Assembly (NCBI GenBank): GCA_001414345.1
Contig: LLCB01000001.1
Coordinates: 620,001-684,000 of the forward strand
Length of the DNA: 64,000 nucleotides
Reading direction: 5' to 3'
Origin: Hymenoscyphus infarciens
Taxonomy: Eukaryota > Ascomycota > Leotiomycetes > Helotiales > Helotiaceae
The notes beneath the pieces are model-generated. The model did no database searches and was not told where the DNA came from. It saw nothing but the letters and a program-made list of their open reading frames with translations. Below are positions 1 through 9,994 of the stretch, piece by piece. The stretch's first letter is position 1. Each line of letters begins with the position of its first letter. Made by a program: the position numbers and the translations under genes.

Positions 1-3000
1 AATATTCCTATATAAGAATATAGTTTTTATATCTATTTACTTAATCTCCTAGTTTAAGATAATAGTAATTATAAATATAAGTTTATAGCTTATAAGCTTT
101 ATAATAGTAGTAAAAGTTTTATTAAAGTTAATACTTTCTTCTTATTTAAAACTACAAACTACCTAGTAAGCCTTATACTAAATAATCTAATCTTTATTAC
201 CTATCTTAAGTTTATAAACCCATCTACTTATAAAGACTCTTTAGTTTATAGGTCTCTTAACCTCCTCCTAGGTACTGTTTTTCTTAATAGAATCGATCTT
301 CTTATTTTTAGCTTCTATCTACTTTTAGGCTTTAGTATATATATAAGCCTGCTTATAGGTTTAGGGCTTAAAGATGTTATTTTATACCTAGGCTAGTAAT
401 ACTACTATAAAGTAGGTCTTATTAATTAGTTAATAGATAAGAGTGAATAGTAGTAGGTTAGATAGAAGTGCCGGTTAAAGGCTATAGTCGTCTATATAGT
501 CTACTATATTATCTAGTAAGGTTTTTAGACTACTAAGATTAGAGCTATTATTATCTATAAGAGGTTATGACTTCTAACGTGCTTATAACCTTAATACTCT
601 TATAGTAGTAGGTATAGCTAGATTATAGTATATAATAATTATTAGCTTCAATAGTAATAGTAAGGTAAGCAGGGGCGTTACTTCTTTATTTTAATAAAGT
701 ATTAAAATATCGTTTTCTAAATCATTAAATAGCTTTATAAATCTAGAGCCTTTAAGCTTAGGCAAAGGTAGTAAGTAGCCTAGTCTTAGGTATACTTATA
801 GTTTCTTTATTTAACCTCTTCCTTTTAAAAGTATAAGTCTTTAATCTTTTATCTCTTATTAGCGTATTCTACTAGTAGTCTATAACTTATGTTTATAAGA
901 CTCCTTAATTAGCTTTATAACTACTTTAATAGTATTCGTAGTAGCTCTCTTAATTTTAAATATAAGGTTAGCTTCGAAGTTAACTATCTTACTTTATTAT
1001 TAATTAAGAGCTACTTTATTAAGTTATTAGTCTAGAGTAATCTTAGAAGTAGAGACTTTAGGTACTAGTTCTTTCTCTTATAAGTCAACTTATATTTTAT
1101 TAATATAAATATTATTAACTTAAACGATTTTCTTATTAGTAGTCTAGATCTACTTAATATAATCTCTCTTATAGCCTATTAGGTGTCTAGAAAAGGTTTA
1201 AGCCTCTTTAGGTTTACTCTTTTTAAGCTTATTTTTAAGAACTATATACTATAATCTTATAATTCTTAAATAATTAATATAAGGGTATAAGCTAGTAATA
1301 GCCTTAAAGAGGGAAATTTTAATAGCTATATAAATACGTCTTTAGTAAAGATAGATAGAGGTTTATAATAATTTAAGCTAAAGGTAGTTAGTATAAAAGT
1401 TAAAGTAGTATCTTCTTATTATCTCTACTATCTACTATAAGGTTTAGCCTAGACATTTAGTAGCTCTATTTATCTTAAGATTATTTAGGATTATAGTTTT
1501 AAGTATAATACCTTCTTCTTTAAGATATTTACTAAGAGTAGTACTAATATATTTACTCTTATTATTACTACGAATATAATAGATCTATTGTTTAAAGCGC
1601 TTATAAGTAGTCTTATATTCCTTAAAATAGGCTAATATATTACTTTTATATTTTATACTATAAGCTTCTACGTCTTTTATTTTATTATAGTAAAAGTATA
1701 CCTAGTATTAAAAACTAAATAGTCTAGGTTTTAAAGGTCTTATAACGTCTATATATACTAATTCTATAAAGTAACGTCTAAGCTCTATATAGCCTAGATA
1801 AGGAACTGATTTTATACACTCTTCTATATAAGTAGTATAGGTATAGCCTTCTATATATATCTTTTTATCTATATTATAAGATCTTTTATAAAGTATCTTA
1901 ATTACTTTATTACTTATATATCTTAAGTAAGTATACTAAGTTATGTTCGCTAGCTTATTAGTATAGGTAATCTAGGCTTTAGCTAATGTTTTAGAGTATA
2001 GGTAAGGGCGTAGTAGAAGCTTATGTTAGCTTAGAAGTACTAGAAGTCCTTTACGCTCTATAAGCTAAATTATAGTACTAAGAAGAGTTCTTAGTATTAA
2101 TATCCAGAGGTTGCTTTTAATAGTAAGTTTATAGACGTATAGGGTTTTAGTATTTAGCAAAGTCTAAATATATTTATATATTTTCTATAAGTCTACTTAG
2201 AGTCTCTTATTTAATAGCTATAAAAAAGAAAGAAGGTTAGCTCTTAGAGTAGAGTAGTAGAGTATATTAGAGAGTAGTAGTATCTATAGTCTAGTTTCTA
2301 TTTCTATAACTAACTTTACTATTCTTTTAGAAATAATAGGTAATCGTATTCTACTAATACCTACTACTACTTATAGTTTATTAAGGTTTAGAAGCCTTAG
2401 ATTTATAAAGAGTAACTTCTAGTAATAGATAGATTTAGAGTACCTACTATTAATAATCTATCTTTATAATAAGGATTTAGGCGTTAAAGCTCTTAGTACT
2501 TTAAGATTTAGTATAAGATATACTATCTAGGCCTAATAAGAGATAGAATAGTAGTTAGCTTTGTTACTTTAGTTAATAACTAATAGTCTTATAAATACTA
2601 TAGTAGTAGTCTTAGTATTCTTATCTCTTAACTTCTTTTTTTAATCCTAGGTATTATCTTAAAAGTAAGGACACTTCTTATATTTAGTAGCTTTTATAGC
2701 TGCCTTATTAGCTATTTACTTATTATAAGCTAGCTTTAGGTAAGGATATTTCTTAATATAGTTTGCTTCTAGATAATACATTTTTCTATAGTATATATAT
2801 TTTAGTATTTTATTAGTTCTAGATTATTTATAAGTAAGTATATCTATTATCGTATTATTAGTATCTATAGTTATACGCTATTCCTCCTTTTAAACTACTA
2901 CTATAAGTTTACTAATAGGTATAATATAGCTAGTATTATTAACATAGTTATAAGTCTAGGCTTAATATCTTTTAAAAGTATTATATACTAGAGTAAGGTT

Positions 3001-4368
3001 AAATATATAGAGTTAGCTAAACTAAGGATTCTTAAGTTTAGTATCTAGTAAGATAAGTAAGAGCTTATAATCGATCTAGAGGAACTAAGAGTTATACTCT
3101 TAAATAGAGATAAAGACGTTAAGCTATAAGAATAAGAGCTTACTTATAAGTTAATTAAATTATACTAATCCTTTAAGTTAAAATCTATTCTTAAGTTTTA
3201 TAAGAAGTTATAGGATATTATTACTATTGTTCTTAATATAGTTCCTAGCTAAGAAGCTATACTTACTATATATTATATAAGATCTAATATCTAAGAATTT
3301 AACCTATTCTTTATTCTTCTTTCTATATTCTTTCTTCTTAGCTACTATTAGCTCTAAGATAGTAGCTTATCTAGGACTTATAGCTTATACTACTAAAAGG
3401 GTATCTGGTTACTACTTCTTATAAGTAATAAGCTACTTATAGTAGTAGTCTTTAATATAGAGGCTATTAACGACTTGTCTTTCCTATTTAGTCTAGTTAG
3501 CTTTGTTAAGCTCTTAGATATTATTCTAAGTTTAATTTTTAGTAGATATAATTAAGAAGAGCTAAGTAGGCTAAAAGTAGAGAAGGTAGAAGTAATAGGT
3601 AAAGGTTCTTTAGTATAGAGTCTAAAGATATTTATAAGGCTTAGAGGAGAAGGAAGAAGTTCGTTTTCTAATAAGGATAATTTAATAGTATTAGAACTAG
3701 TGTTAGTTTTAGATTCGGTTTTAGATTTAGATTCTAGATTAGAGAGTATATAGTTAGAGTCTTTAAGTAGATTATCTTTGTAAAAGTATTTAAGATAAGT
3801 TTAAAGAAGAGTTTAAGTATAATAGAGAAAAAGATTAGGTCTAAAGTATAATATAAGTAAGTACTATCTTATCTTCTTTATTATTTAATAAGCTAGGAAG
3901 CGCCTTCTTAAGACTACTTCTAGCCTTTCTTAACTTATCCTAAATTAGCTCTTAGTATAGCTCTTAGTAATCTTCTAAGACCTTATTTCTTTTAATATAT
4001 TTATTTTAAAATTTTTACTTATATTAATATAATTTTATAAGCTATCTAAGTAGTATATTAAGAGGTTAGTGTTTTTTTAACTTCTTTAAGATTACTAAGT
4101 TTTTTACTACTAGGGAGCTATATAGGCTAGGTTAGAGGTTAATCTAGTATTTTAGTACTTAGGTGCCTTAATACTTTTATTATAATATATGTTAAGATAA
4201 ATTAGAGGTAGTAATACTAGGTATAATAGATATAAGAGATCCTGTTTTTAAATTATAATAACTTATATATCTATTAATAAAACACGCTTATACTAGGTTA
4301 AGGAATTATTTAAGGACTTAATAGTAATTTAATTAATAAGTCTAGAGTAGAATTCTAAGCTTATAACC
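1..4368 (-). mobile_element. RIPed Ty1/Copia retrotransposon relic, cut by the window edge
   Basis: Extremely AT-rich DNA with almost no CA or TG dinucleotides. Read on the minus strand with RIP stops ignored, it gives clear Copia polyprotein segments. An integrase core lies around 1000-1900, with recognisable words such as DVEAY, SNNKSKYIS and YLKEEG. The start of the reverse transcriptase lies around 1-350, with RWVYKLKIGN and VVCSFKQEE. Gag and protease should occupy about 2200-4350, but I could not delimit them. The 3' part, including the RT active site, RNase H and the 3' LTR, lies outside the window. No open frame of useful length survives, so the element is dead. Domain identity is recognised from family knowledge; the boundaries are inferred. 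Confidence 0.85.
4358..4368 (-). other. Primer-binding site of the Copia relic (initiator tRNA-Met half-tRNA type)
   Basis: On the minus strand this reads GGTTATAAGCT. The complement of the anticodon arm of a fungal initiator tRNA-Met is GGTTATGAGCC. The two differences are G to A and C to T, exactly what RIP makes. Copia elements that prime with a half-tRNA use this internal tRNA region. The same motif occurs at 25645-25655 and in both TRIM elements. Confidence 0.55.
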
Positions 4369-4483
4369 TATTAAAAAGGATAGTATAAGGTTTAATATAA
4401 TTATATTACTTAAGCAACTCCAGAGGGGAATTACTCTCTACTTATATATAAGAGGGTTTAGGAAGACCCATATCACGTAACAG
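4369..4483 (-). repeat. Probable 5' LTR of the Copia relic
   Basis: Inferred from its position directly outside the primer-binding site. In plus view it begins TATT, expected from TG after RIP. The second LTR is outside the window, so neither the right border nor a target duplication can be verified. This is where composition changes from AT-rich to normal. Confidence 0.3.
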
Positions 4484-4856
4484 GTACGGATGTTCAACAT
4501 TTCCAAGACTCGCACCTCATGCCTCCGAAAGACTCTACATGATCGCATGCCCGATAGGTTATGTCGTATATTCTGCACATGGTGATTTGCGCGGGTTTCT
4601 TGGTTGGGGAGTCCGTTGAGACTTGATTCTCTTCTGGATCTGAACTTGAGAAGCTGTAAAATGTGAATAGCTAGCTACTACCCTAAACTTTATTCACCAA
4701 GAAAGATAATAGTTGCTGTTGTTTATTGTTCAATGTACAAGTACTGTTATTGGCAATTAAATGCGAGTGTACGCTGCTCTTATTCCCATCCAGTGGCCCG
4801 ATCTTGCTTCTCCCATCAATACAGTGATCTGTTCTAGGAAAGTGTTCAGGTGCCAC
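4484..4856. other. Non-coding stretch, normal base composition
   Basis: Lies between the Copia LTR and the 3' end of the 2EXR relic. I see no gene, RNA or repeat in it. Confidence 0.5.
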
Positions 4857-6153
4857 TCAAGGACAATTAAGCACGCCATACCAATCTGATAAAGTCTCGG
4901 CCGTTGGGCCTCTTGTTCCCTTGACTTTGTCGATAAGCTGCTTTCCACTCCGATCCTTTCCGGCTACCATCCTTCCAGCACCCAAACAGTAGCGGCTAGG
5001 TCCATTCCAGTCAGGATTTTGTTTTTTCGTCTTAGCAAAAATTGATACGACATTTTGATCTATATTTGTAAGACGAATAGAATACATCTCATCCGGGCTC
5101 CAGCGAACTGTTACCTTCACGACTAGGGTTTCCAGCTTTGGAAAACGACTGAGTCCGTCTGCGAACTCGGTCCTCTCTCTAGAAGTGAGACGTTTTAGCC
5201 GAATTTCGATCGCCAGATTTCTGATCCCAGCTCTCTCGCTATCAGATAGAGAAGATGCATGGAACTTGATTGCTTCAGCTCCAAAGTCTATGCTCAGGAC
5301 TCCCCTTCCGGTATTATATGACTGCAGTTGTAGAAGACCTTGATTCGGTGAGATGTGCGCTTATATCTCAAGCCTAAACCTATCCCTAAACCCAAGGTTA
5401 AGCATCACTCTCGTAGCTTCTGCCCGTGACTCTCGGTTGACCTGAAAAGCGGCTGGAATGAGAGAGCAGGGCAGAAGGCAGGGAGGTAAACCCCAAAAGA
5501 ACTTCAGACGCGCCACTGAGGTGTCCTCCAGTGCAATAGATGCCCATATTTCGTTCTTAAGTTCAAGAGGCCGGGAATTGAATCGTCGAAATAATACGTT
5601 TTCGGTTTACTGAACGACCTCGTGAGCAACCTGCTGGGCCGGTAGCTGCAATACGGCTATTCTTTCCCACTCTCTGACCGCCATCGTAGAATCCATCCAT
5701 ACAGCGAGGCGCATTGCTTCGTTCCAGATCGGGAGCTCCCGACTCCATCCTCGAGTACGTGGTTTGAAAAAAGCGACTCGCTCCACGAGGGGGATTGCCT
5801 TCTGTATGTCGATATCATGACGCCGAAAACGCGATTTCATTACGTTAAGAAAAAATGAGAGTGTCTCGTCCCCATTTAGTGGAGTAAGGACGTTTGCGGC
5901 TGTTTCTTTCTGCAGTGTATCAAGAAGTCATACGACGAGAAGCCGGGCTATAGATTTCATTAGGGCTTTGTATCACAAGAAAGGAGGAGGAGAAAGAGGC
6001 CTCACCTTCGAGGGCATTGAAGTCGAGGAAGATTCTGACCGTATCTGGTGACAGATAACAACTGTGGACCAGGAATTTTGCTTCAAGAACATGGAGGAAG
6101 GTTCGCAGTCCCTTGATGGGATTGTCCTTGACGATTTCTCGTATGGTCGTCAT
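4857..6153 (-). pseudogene. 2EXR-domain protein, two exons, broken by two in-frame TAA stops
   Basis: Exon 1 is 6153-6006, beginning MTTIREIVKD. An intron of 100 bp (6005-5906, GTGAGG...AAAG) is the acceptor choice that keeps frame. Exon 2 runs 5905-4857. The reading frame is continuous over 398 codons except for TAA at 5609-5607 and 5363-5361. Both are explicable as CAA to TAA, the RIP change. After the first stop comes a 2EXR signature: FNSRPLELKNEIW, then QVNRESRAEATRV. 2EXR is a fungal family of unknown biochemical function, named after the E-x-R motifs seen here. The intact relative at 49857-50872 has the same motifs. Conserved frame across both stops suggests recent inactivation. Alternatives are unrecognised short introns removing the stops, or a separate upstream gene of 148 codons. 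Confidence 0.6.
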
Positions 6154-6569
6154 GTTCGCGGTTGGATGTGTCAGAGGTGAGTATCATTTTTTAAGTCGAA
6201 GGAGAGCGACAAGGCTTGGCGTTCTACCGCCTAAACGAGCTCTCTTTTTCAGAATAAACACACTTACATCATCAAGAACCAGGGTTTCTCAACTAGTGTT
6301 CATTAAAAGTCAACATCTGGTGTTATCCCCTTTAGTTATCGCATCACCAAGCAACCTTCAACATATACTCCCCAATTGATCGTACACCACCAGAACGGAA
6401 TTTAACTTTTTCTCAAAACCCTTCATCTTGACTGTTTCTTTTCTCTGACTAAACGGCGTCGGAAACAGTTCCGCAATTTTCGCATTTATAGGCGCAGAAT
6501 GACAACCTGGGCATCTGCAATACTAATTTCGAGTATTTATCAACAATTTTGCAAGAAAGATTCTACAGA
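6154..6569. other. Spacer between two divergent relic genes
   Basis: 416 bp between the starts of the 2EXR relic (minus) and the DUF1996 relic (plus). It would have been a shared promoter region. I see no convincing site in it. Confidence 0.4.
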
Positions 6570-6890
6570 ATGCAGTAGGCTGCTCTCTTTGCTTTAGCGC
6601 TTGCTGTGCCCAGCAGTACAGTTGTTCGATTTCACTGCTCAGCTAATGACCGAAAGACTTGACCCTTTGATCAGTCCGGGAGTGTCACCATCTGGTCATG
6701 TCCATCAATTCGTAGGAGGCGTTCGTAGACCAAGATAATACTTTTTCGCTTTACTAATTTTACTAGGACTCATTTAATGCAACCATGGACCCCAAAAAGG
6801 ATATGCTAGGCGAATCAACTTGCACATTTTGCTAGTTTACCAAAGAGGACGGTCGATATTCATGGTTGAGAACCCGGGGTATCTCTCAAG
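6570..6890 (+). pseudogene. DUF1996-domain secreted protein, decayed 5' part
   Basis: Reading from ATG 6570 gives a signal-peptide-like start (AALFALALAVPSSTVVRF), interrupted at codon 3 by TAG. A one-base frameshift near 6650 leads to RLDPLISPGVSPSGHVHQF and then VGG. A likely intron follows (GTTCGT...TTACTAG, about 6721-6770). The next exon reads DSFNATMDPKKDM and STCTFC, then TAG where the family has C-Q/R-x-S. These are the ordered landmarks of the DUF1996 N-terminus: RxDP, SxHxHxxVGG, NAFNATM and CTxC, all present in the intact gene at 48206. Stops at TAG fit CAG to TAG. Nothing recognisable of the C-terminal two thirds is left downstream. Confidence 0.65.
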
Positions 6891-7594
6891 GATTCCGCTC
6901 TCCTTGACGAGTGATCTTAATATTTTTATATGAGAAAAAGGTGACAACTGGAGAAGAGGTTTTCCTTGTTTGGCCGACCATGTACAGTGACCTAATAATA
7001 TCCTTGGACAATGACTCACTTGTTTAACGAATATAGCTCGCAATCTCCCCTTGTAGGATCATGAAATCAGATTCCTTTGTCTTATTCCTCGCCTACACTT
7101 GAAGAATAATATAGATACTAGACATAGTAAGCAGATTTTTTCCTGTAAGATACCGGTCAACACGTTTTAGTTAGAACACATGAGCATGTTGTTAGTATCT
7201 CGCAGATACTGAAGGAAAACCTGTATTATAATTATGCGCTGAGTAGAATCGAGAAAGATATTTTTAAAAACGAGAGTCGAAGCCAAAACAAATGTGCCTT
7301 TGACTCCTTATTGAATCTCACGATTCGGCTTCTACTACTCGTTGAGATTTGAATCCTCCCCTGGTGTGGGATTATTGAAAATTGAGCTAGTGTCTCTCTC
7401 CGCAATTTTCCCCGCGGAAAGCAACCTCCTATGAGCGTGTGAGGCTAGGAAGGTTATTTATAGCTAAGAATATCGTGAAAATTGTAGTAATTCAAATAAT
7501 TTAGACTAATAACTTGTTAGATTATCTTAGGCTATTCGATTCTGATGATAGTGTGATGTTGGTAAACATATTTTACTATGCTTCTTTTCTCTTA
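6891..7594. other. Non-coding, no recognisable feature
   Basis: Mixed composition turning AT-rich after about 7450. The short open frame at 6837-7043 (minus) overlaps the DUF1996 relic and has no support. Confidence 0.4.
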
Positions 7595-8040
7595 GGGCCT
7601 GTTTAGCTCGTATAAAATGTTTAAATATATATATAGATATTTGACGAGATATTCTAAATAGTGACCTTATATAAGTTAGTATATATTATAAATTGTTTCT
7701 TAAGTGTTTCTTTTGATATTAAGTGATCGTTTAGCTCGTAGTATATATCCTAGTATATATCCTTATATATATTCTTAGTAAGTGGCATAGATAGGTATCT
7801 TAATAGTAGTAAGAAAACATATATATATATATATATATATAAATTTTTAAAGATTTACATCTCTAGAGATCTAAATCTTTTTTAGTCGTATATATCCTAT
7901 TTATATATACACTAAGATATACGCGGTTAAACGAGGGATTTATATCACTTTTATATATATATATACTAATCACTAGTATAAATAATACCTCCTGTTTTTT
8001 AGTAGTATATATCCTAGATATATACGAGCTAAACAGGCTC
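7595..8040. mobile_element. MITE-like element with about 20-bp terminal inverted repeats and TA flanks
   Basis: The left end GGGCCTGTTTAGCTCGTATA (7595-7614) is matched in inverted orientation by TATACGAGCTAAACAGGCTC at 8021-8040, with one G/A-type difference. Both ends are flanked by TA (7593-7594 and 8041-8042), which is the target duplication of Tc1/mariner elements. At 446 bp with no coding capacity it would be non-autonomous. Caution: the right end lies inside a tandem array whose other units carry related motifs, so the pairing could be partly coincidental. Confidence 0.5.
7819..7841. repeat. (AT)n microsatellite
   Basis: Uninterrupted alternating AT run inside the MITE-like element. 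Confidence 0.8.
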
Positions 8041-8234
8041 TAAATAAGAGATTTATTTTAAATATATCTACTAAACACTAGTATATATATATTTCTATTA
8101 CCTTCTGATTTTTAGTAGTATATATCCTTTTTATATATATAGTAAGATATACGAGGTTAAATAAGAGATTTATATCACTTTTAAATATATATACTAAACA
8201 CTAGTATATATATTTATATTACCTCCTGATTTTT
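7884..8234. repeat. Tandem repeat, three copies of about 117 bp
   Basis: Units start at AGT(C/A)GTATATAT at 7884, 8001 and 8114, with a partial fourth at 8235 (spacings 117, 113 and 121). Each unit carries a variant of the inverted-repeat end motif (ATATACG(A/C)GGTTAAA or ATATACGAGCTAAAC), then AAGAGATTTAT, then ACACTAGTATA. Divergence among units is mostly C/T and G/A. Confidence 0.7.
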
Positions 8235-8360
8235 AGTAGTATATATCTAAAAGTCTATTTAGCTAGTATATTTTCTAGATACTTTAGAATATATACTACT
8301 AAAAAGGAGTTATAATAATACCGGATAATTTACTATATTTAATAAGTTAAACTATGCTAA

Positions 8361-8562
8361 ATCGTTTAGCTCTTATATTTTTTAAGCTAGAATATTTAGT
8401 AAAAGAATTTAATACTTATATAAAAGATTATCTCTACTAAAAGAAGTAAACATCCTATTATTACTAAAACCACGATAATTAGAATAAATCCTAGTATATC
8501 TATTCTCATCTACTTACGCTAGTATTATAATTCTAGCTCTAATTTATATAAGCTAAACGATT
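8361..8562. mobile_element. Short inverted-repeat element, possible MITE
   Basis: ATCGTTTAGCTCTTATAT at 8361-8378 is matched inverted by ATATAAGCTAAACGAT at 8546-8561. The end motif resembles that of the 7595-8040 element (GTTTAGCTCGTATA), so both probably belong to one family. About 200 bp, no coding capacity, target duplication not resolved. Confidence 0.4.
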
Positions 8563-9013
8563 ATAGAATATATTATCTGAATAATTAGATAATAAATAAA
8601 TATATACTATGCCACTTTTTAAAGGTCCTGGCATATTTAATAGACTATTTATAATTATCCTAGGGTGTGAGAAACTTCGTTAAAGTACTATAAAAACAGT
8701 TCACCCAGGATAATATCCTACGACAGATGTTCTTATTCCAATTCACCTCAACCTTGACATAGCAACAAACACCACATTCACCAAGACAAAGACTACCTCT
8801 CTATCACAAATTCACCAAATAAGAGTAACCAACCGCCCCAACCCTATAGGTCAACCCAGATTAAATCCCACAGCCAAAACTACAAAAATCTGTCCTAATA
8901 ATCCCTAACAAGAAAGAAAACAAGCGCAAAACACCTCTCCCAAACACCCCCAAAGAACCACCTGACTGAACCCCAAACGCACCTCCACCTCTAATAAAGA
9001 GCCATCCCAAATC
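8563..9013 (+). other. Upstream region of the 9014 gene
   Basis: The AT-rich repeat ends near 8640. A TATAAAA box-like string lies at 8689-8695, followed by about 300 bp of C/A-rich DNA with almost no G. This is the kind of leader seen in front of fungal genes. No open frame is present. Confidence 0.35.
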
Positions 9014-9994
9014 ATGCTCTTCCCCATCCTCTCACCCAGAAGACCAGGGCCCATGGTCTCGCCCTGCTACACCAAAACAATGGCGTCCAAAAACCAAAAT
9101 CAGAACCCAAACGAAAACCGAGATCCTTTCACAACCCTCCCTCCAGAAAAAGAACCTGAATCCCCAGTCCTCCTCTCAGGTTCCTACATTGACCTTTCCC
9201 TCGACTTCCACGTCTACAGTTACGGTTCCCACCAACGACGTCCCTCCCAAAGCCACCCAAAACGCCACAAGCTCAGGCACTCCTGCAGTTCGACCTCCAC
9301 ATTCGAAACCCTCTCTCGCAGTACCATCTTAAACGAAATGGAATCTGAAAAGCAAGAACTTCTCAAGCAGAAACGAAAATTGGAAGAGGCGAAAGCTATC
9401 GAGAAAGCACAATGGGATAAGGATAGAGAAGGAGGAATGGCGGGGTGGGAGAGAAATTGCCCTTTTGGGGATCATGTTTCGATAAATGATTGTGTTACGG
9501 GCGATGATGGGGTTATGAGGCCGAGAACGAAGGATGAGGCGGAATCTCGGGGAAAGTATTTAGAGGGGATGGAGGAGGAGAGAGTTGCTGCTGAGAGACA
9601 ACGAGTTGAACATGAGATGCTTGTTGATGATGGGAGACTTGCGGAGGAACTTACAAATGCGAAGTTGGAGGACGAGGAGGCTGCGGGGGAGTTTGAGGAG
9701 GGTTGGGTTTCTAGTGTTGAGGATGAGGATGAGGATGAAGATGAGACAGACCCAACGACTGCTAGTTCTTGCCGTTTCTCGCCATCCGGCTTTCGGGACC
9801 AAAGCCCGAAGCCTTCTCCAGATCACGAGCCAGAGGCCACACACACCAACGAAAGCAAGCCAAGCAAATCATCCCTTCGAAAGAGGGTAAAGCGTGGTCT
9901 GGGAAAGAAAACCGGTAACCTCGTCTCTATCTTCGAAGGTAAAGAGAAAGGAACGCAGCAGGGAAAGAGAAGGGAGGGAAACGGTGCTTTGTAA
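9014..9994 (+). CDS. Hypothetical protein, 326 aa, charged and disordered
   Basis: Single-exon open frame starting at ATG 9014; in-frame ATGs at 9053 and 9080 are alternative starts. I do not recognise a family. Residues 1-100 are rich in S, P, H and N. Residues 112-140 and 185-230 are rich in E, K, R and A and look like helical coiled coil. In between, residues 148-180 contain a short ordered-looking part with two cysteines (ERNCPFGDHVSINDC). Then comes an acidic DEDEDEDE run near residue 240 and a basic tail (RKRVKRGLGKK). No signal peptide or membrane segment is evident; the basic tail could be a nuclear signal. The gene sits alone in a 1.5 kb island between AT-rich repeats. Coding is supported by length and the sharp composition boundary. 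Absence of introns is unconfirmed. Confidence 0.65.
   Translation: MLFPILSPRRPGPMVSPCYTKTMASKNQNQNPNENRDPFTTLPPEKEPESPVLLSGSYIDLSLDFHVYSYGSHQRRPSQSHPKRHKLRHSCSSTSTFETLSRSTILNEMESEKQELLKQKRKLEEAKAIEKAQWDKDREGGMAGWERNCPFGDHVSINDCVTGDDGVMRPRTKDEAESRGKYLEGMEEERVAAERQRVEHEMLVDDGRLAEELTNAKLEDEEAAGEFEEGWVSSVEDEDEDEDETDPTTASSCRFSPSGFRDQSPKPSPDHEPEATHTNESKPSKSSLRKRVKRGLGKKTGNLVSIFEGKEKGTQQGKRREGNGAL

Noticed and set aside
5370..5396. Telomere-like CCTAAACCTATCCCTAAA string
   Set aside because: Lies within the 2EXR coding frame and only two of the units match; probably coincidence.
9560..9890. Open frames on both strands inside the 9014 gene
   Set aside because: Shadow frames of the longer gene, caused by its G/A-rich composition.
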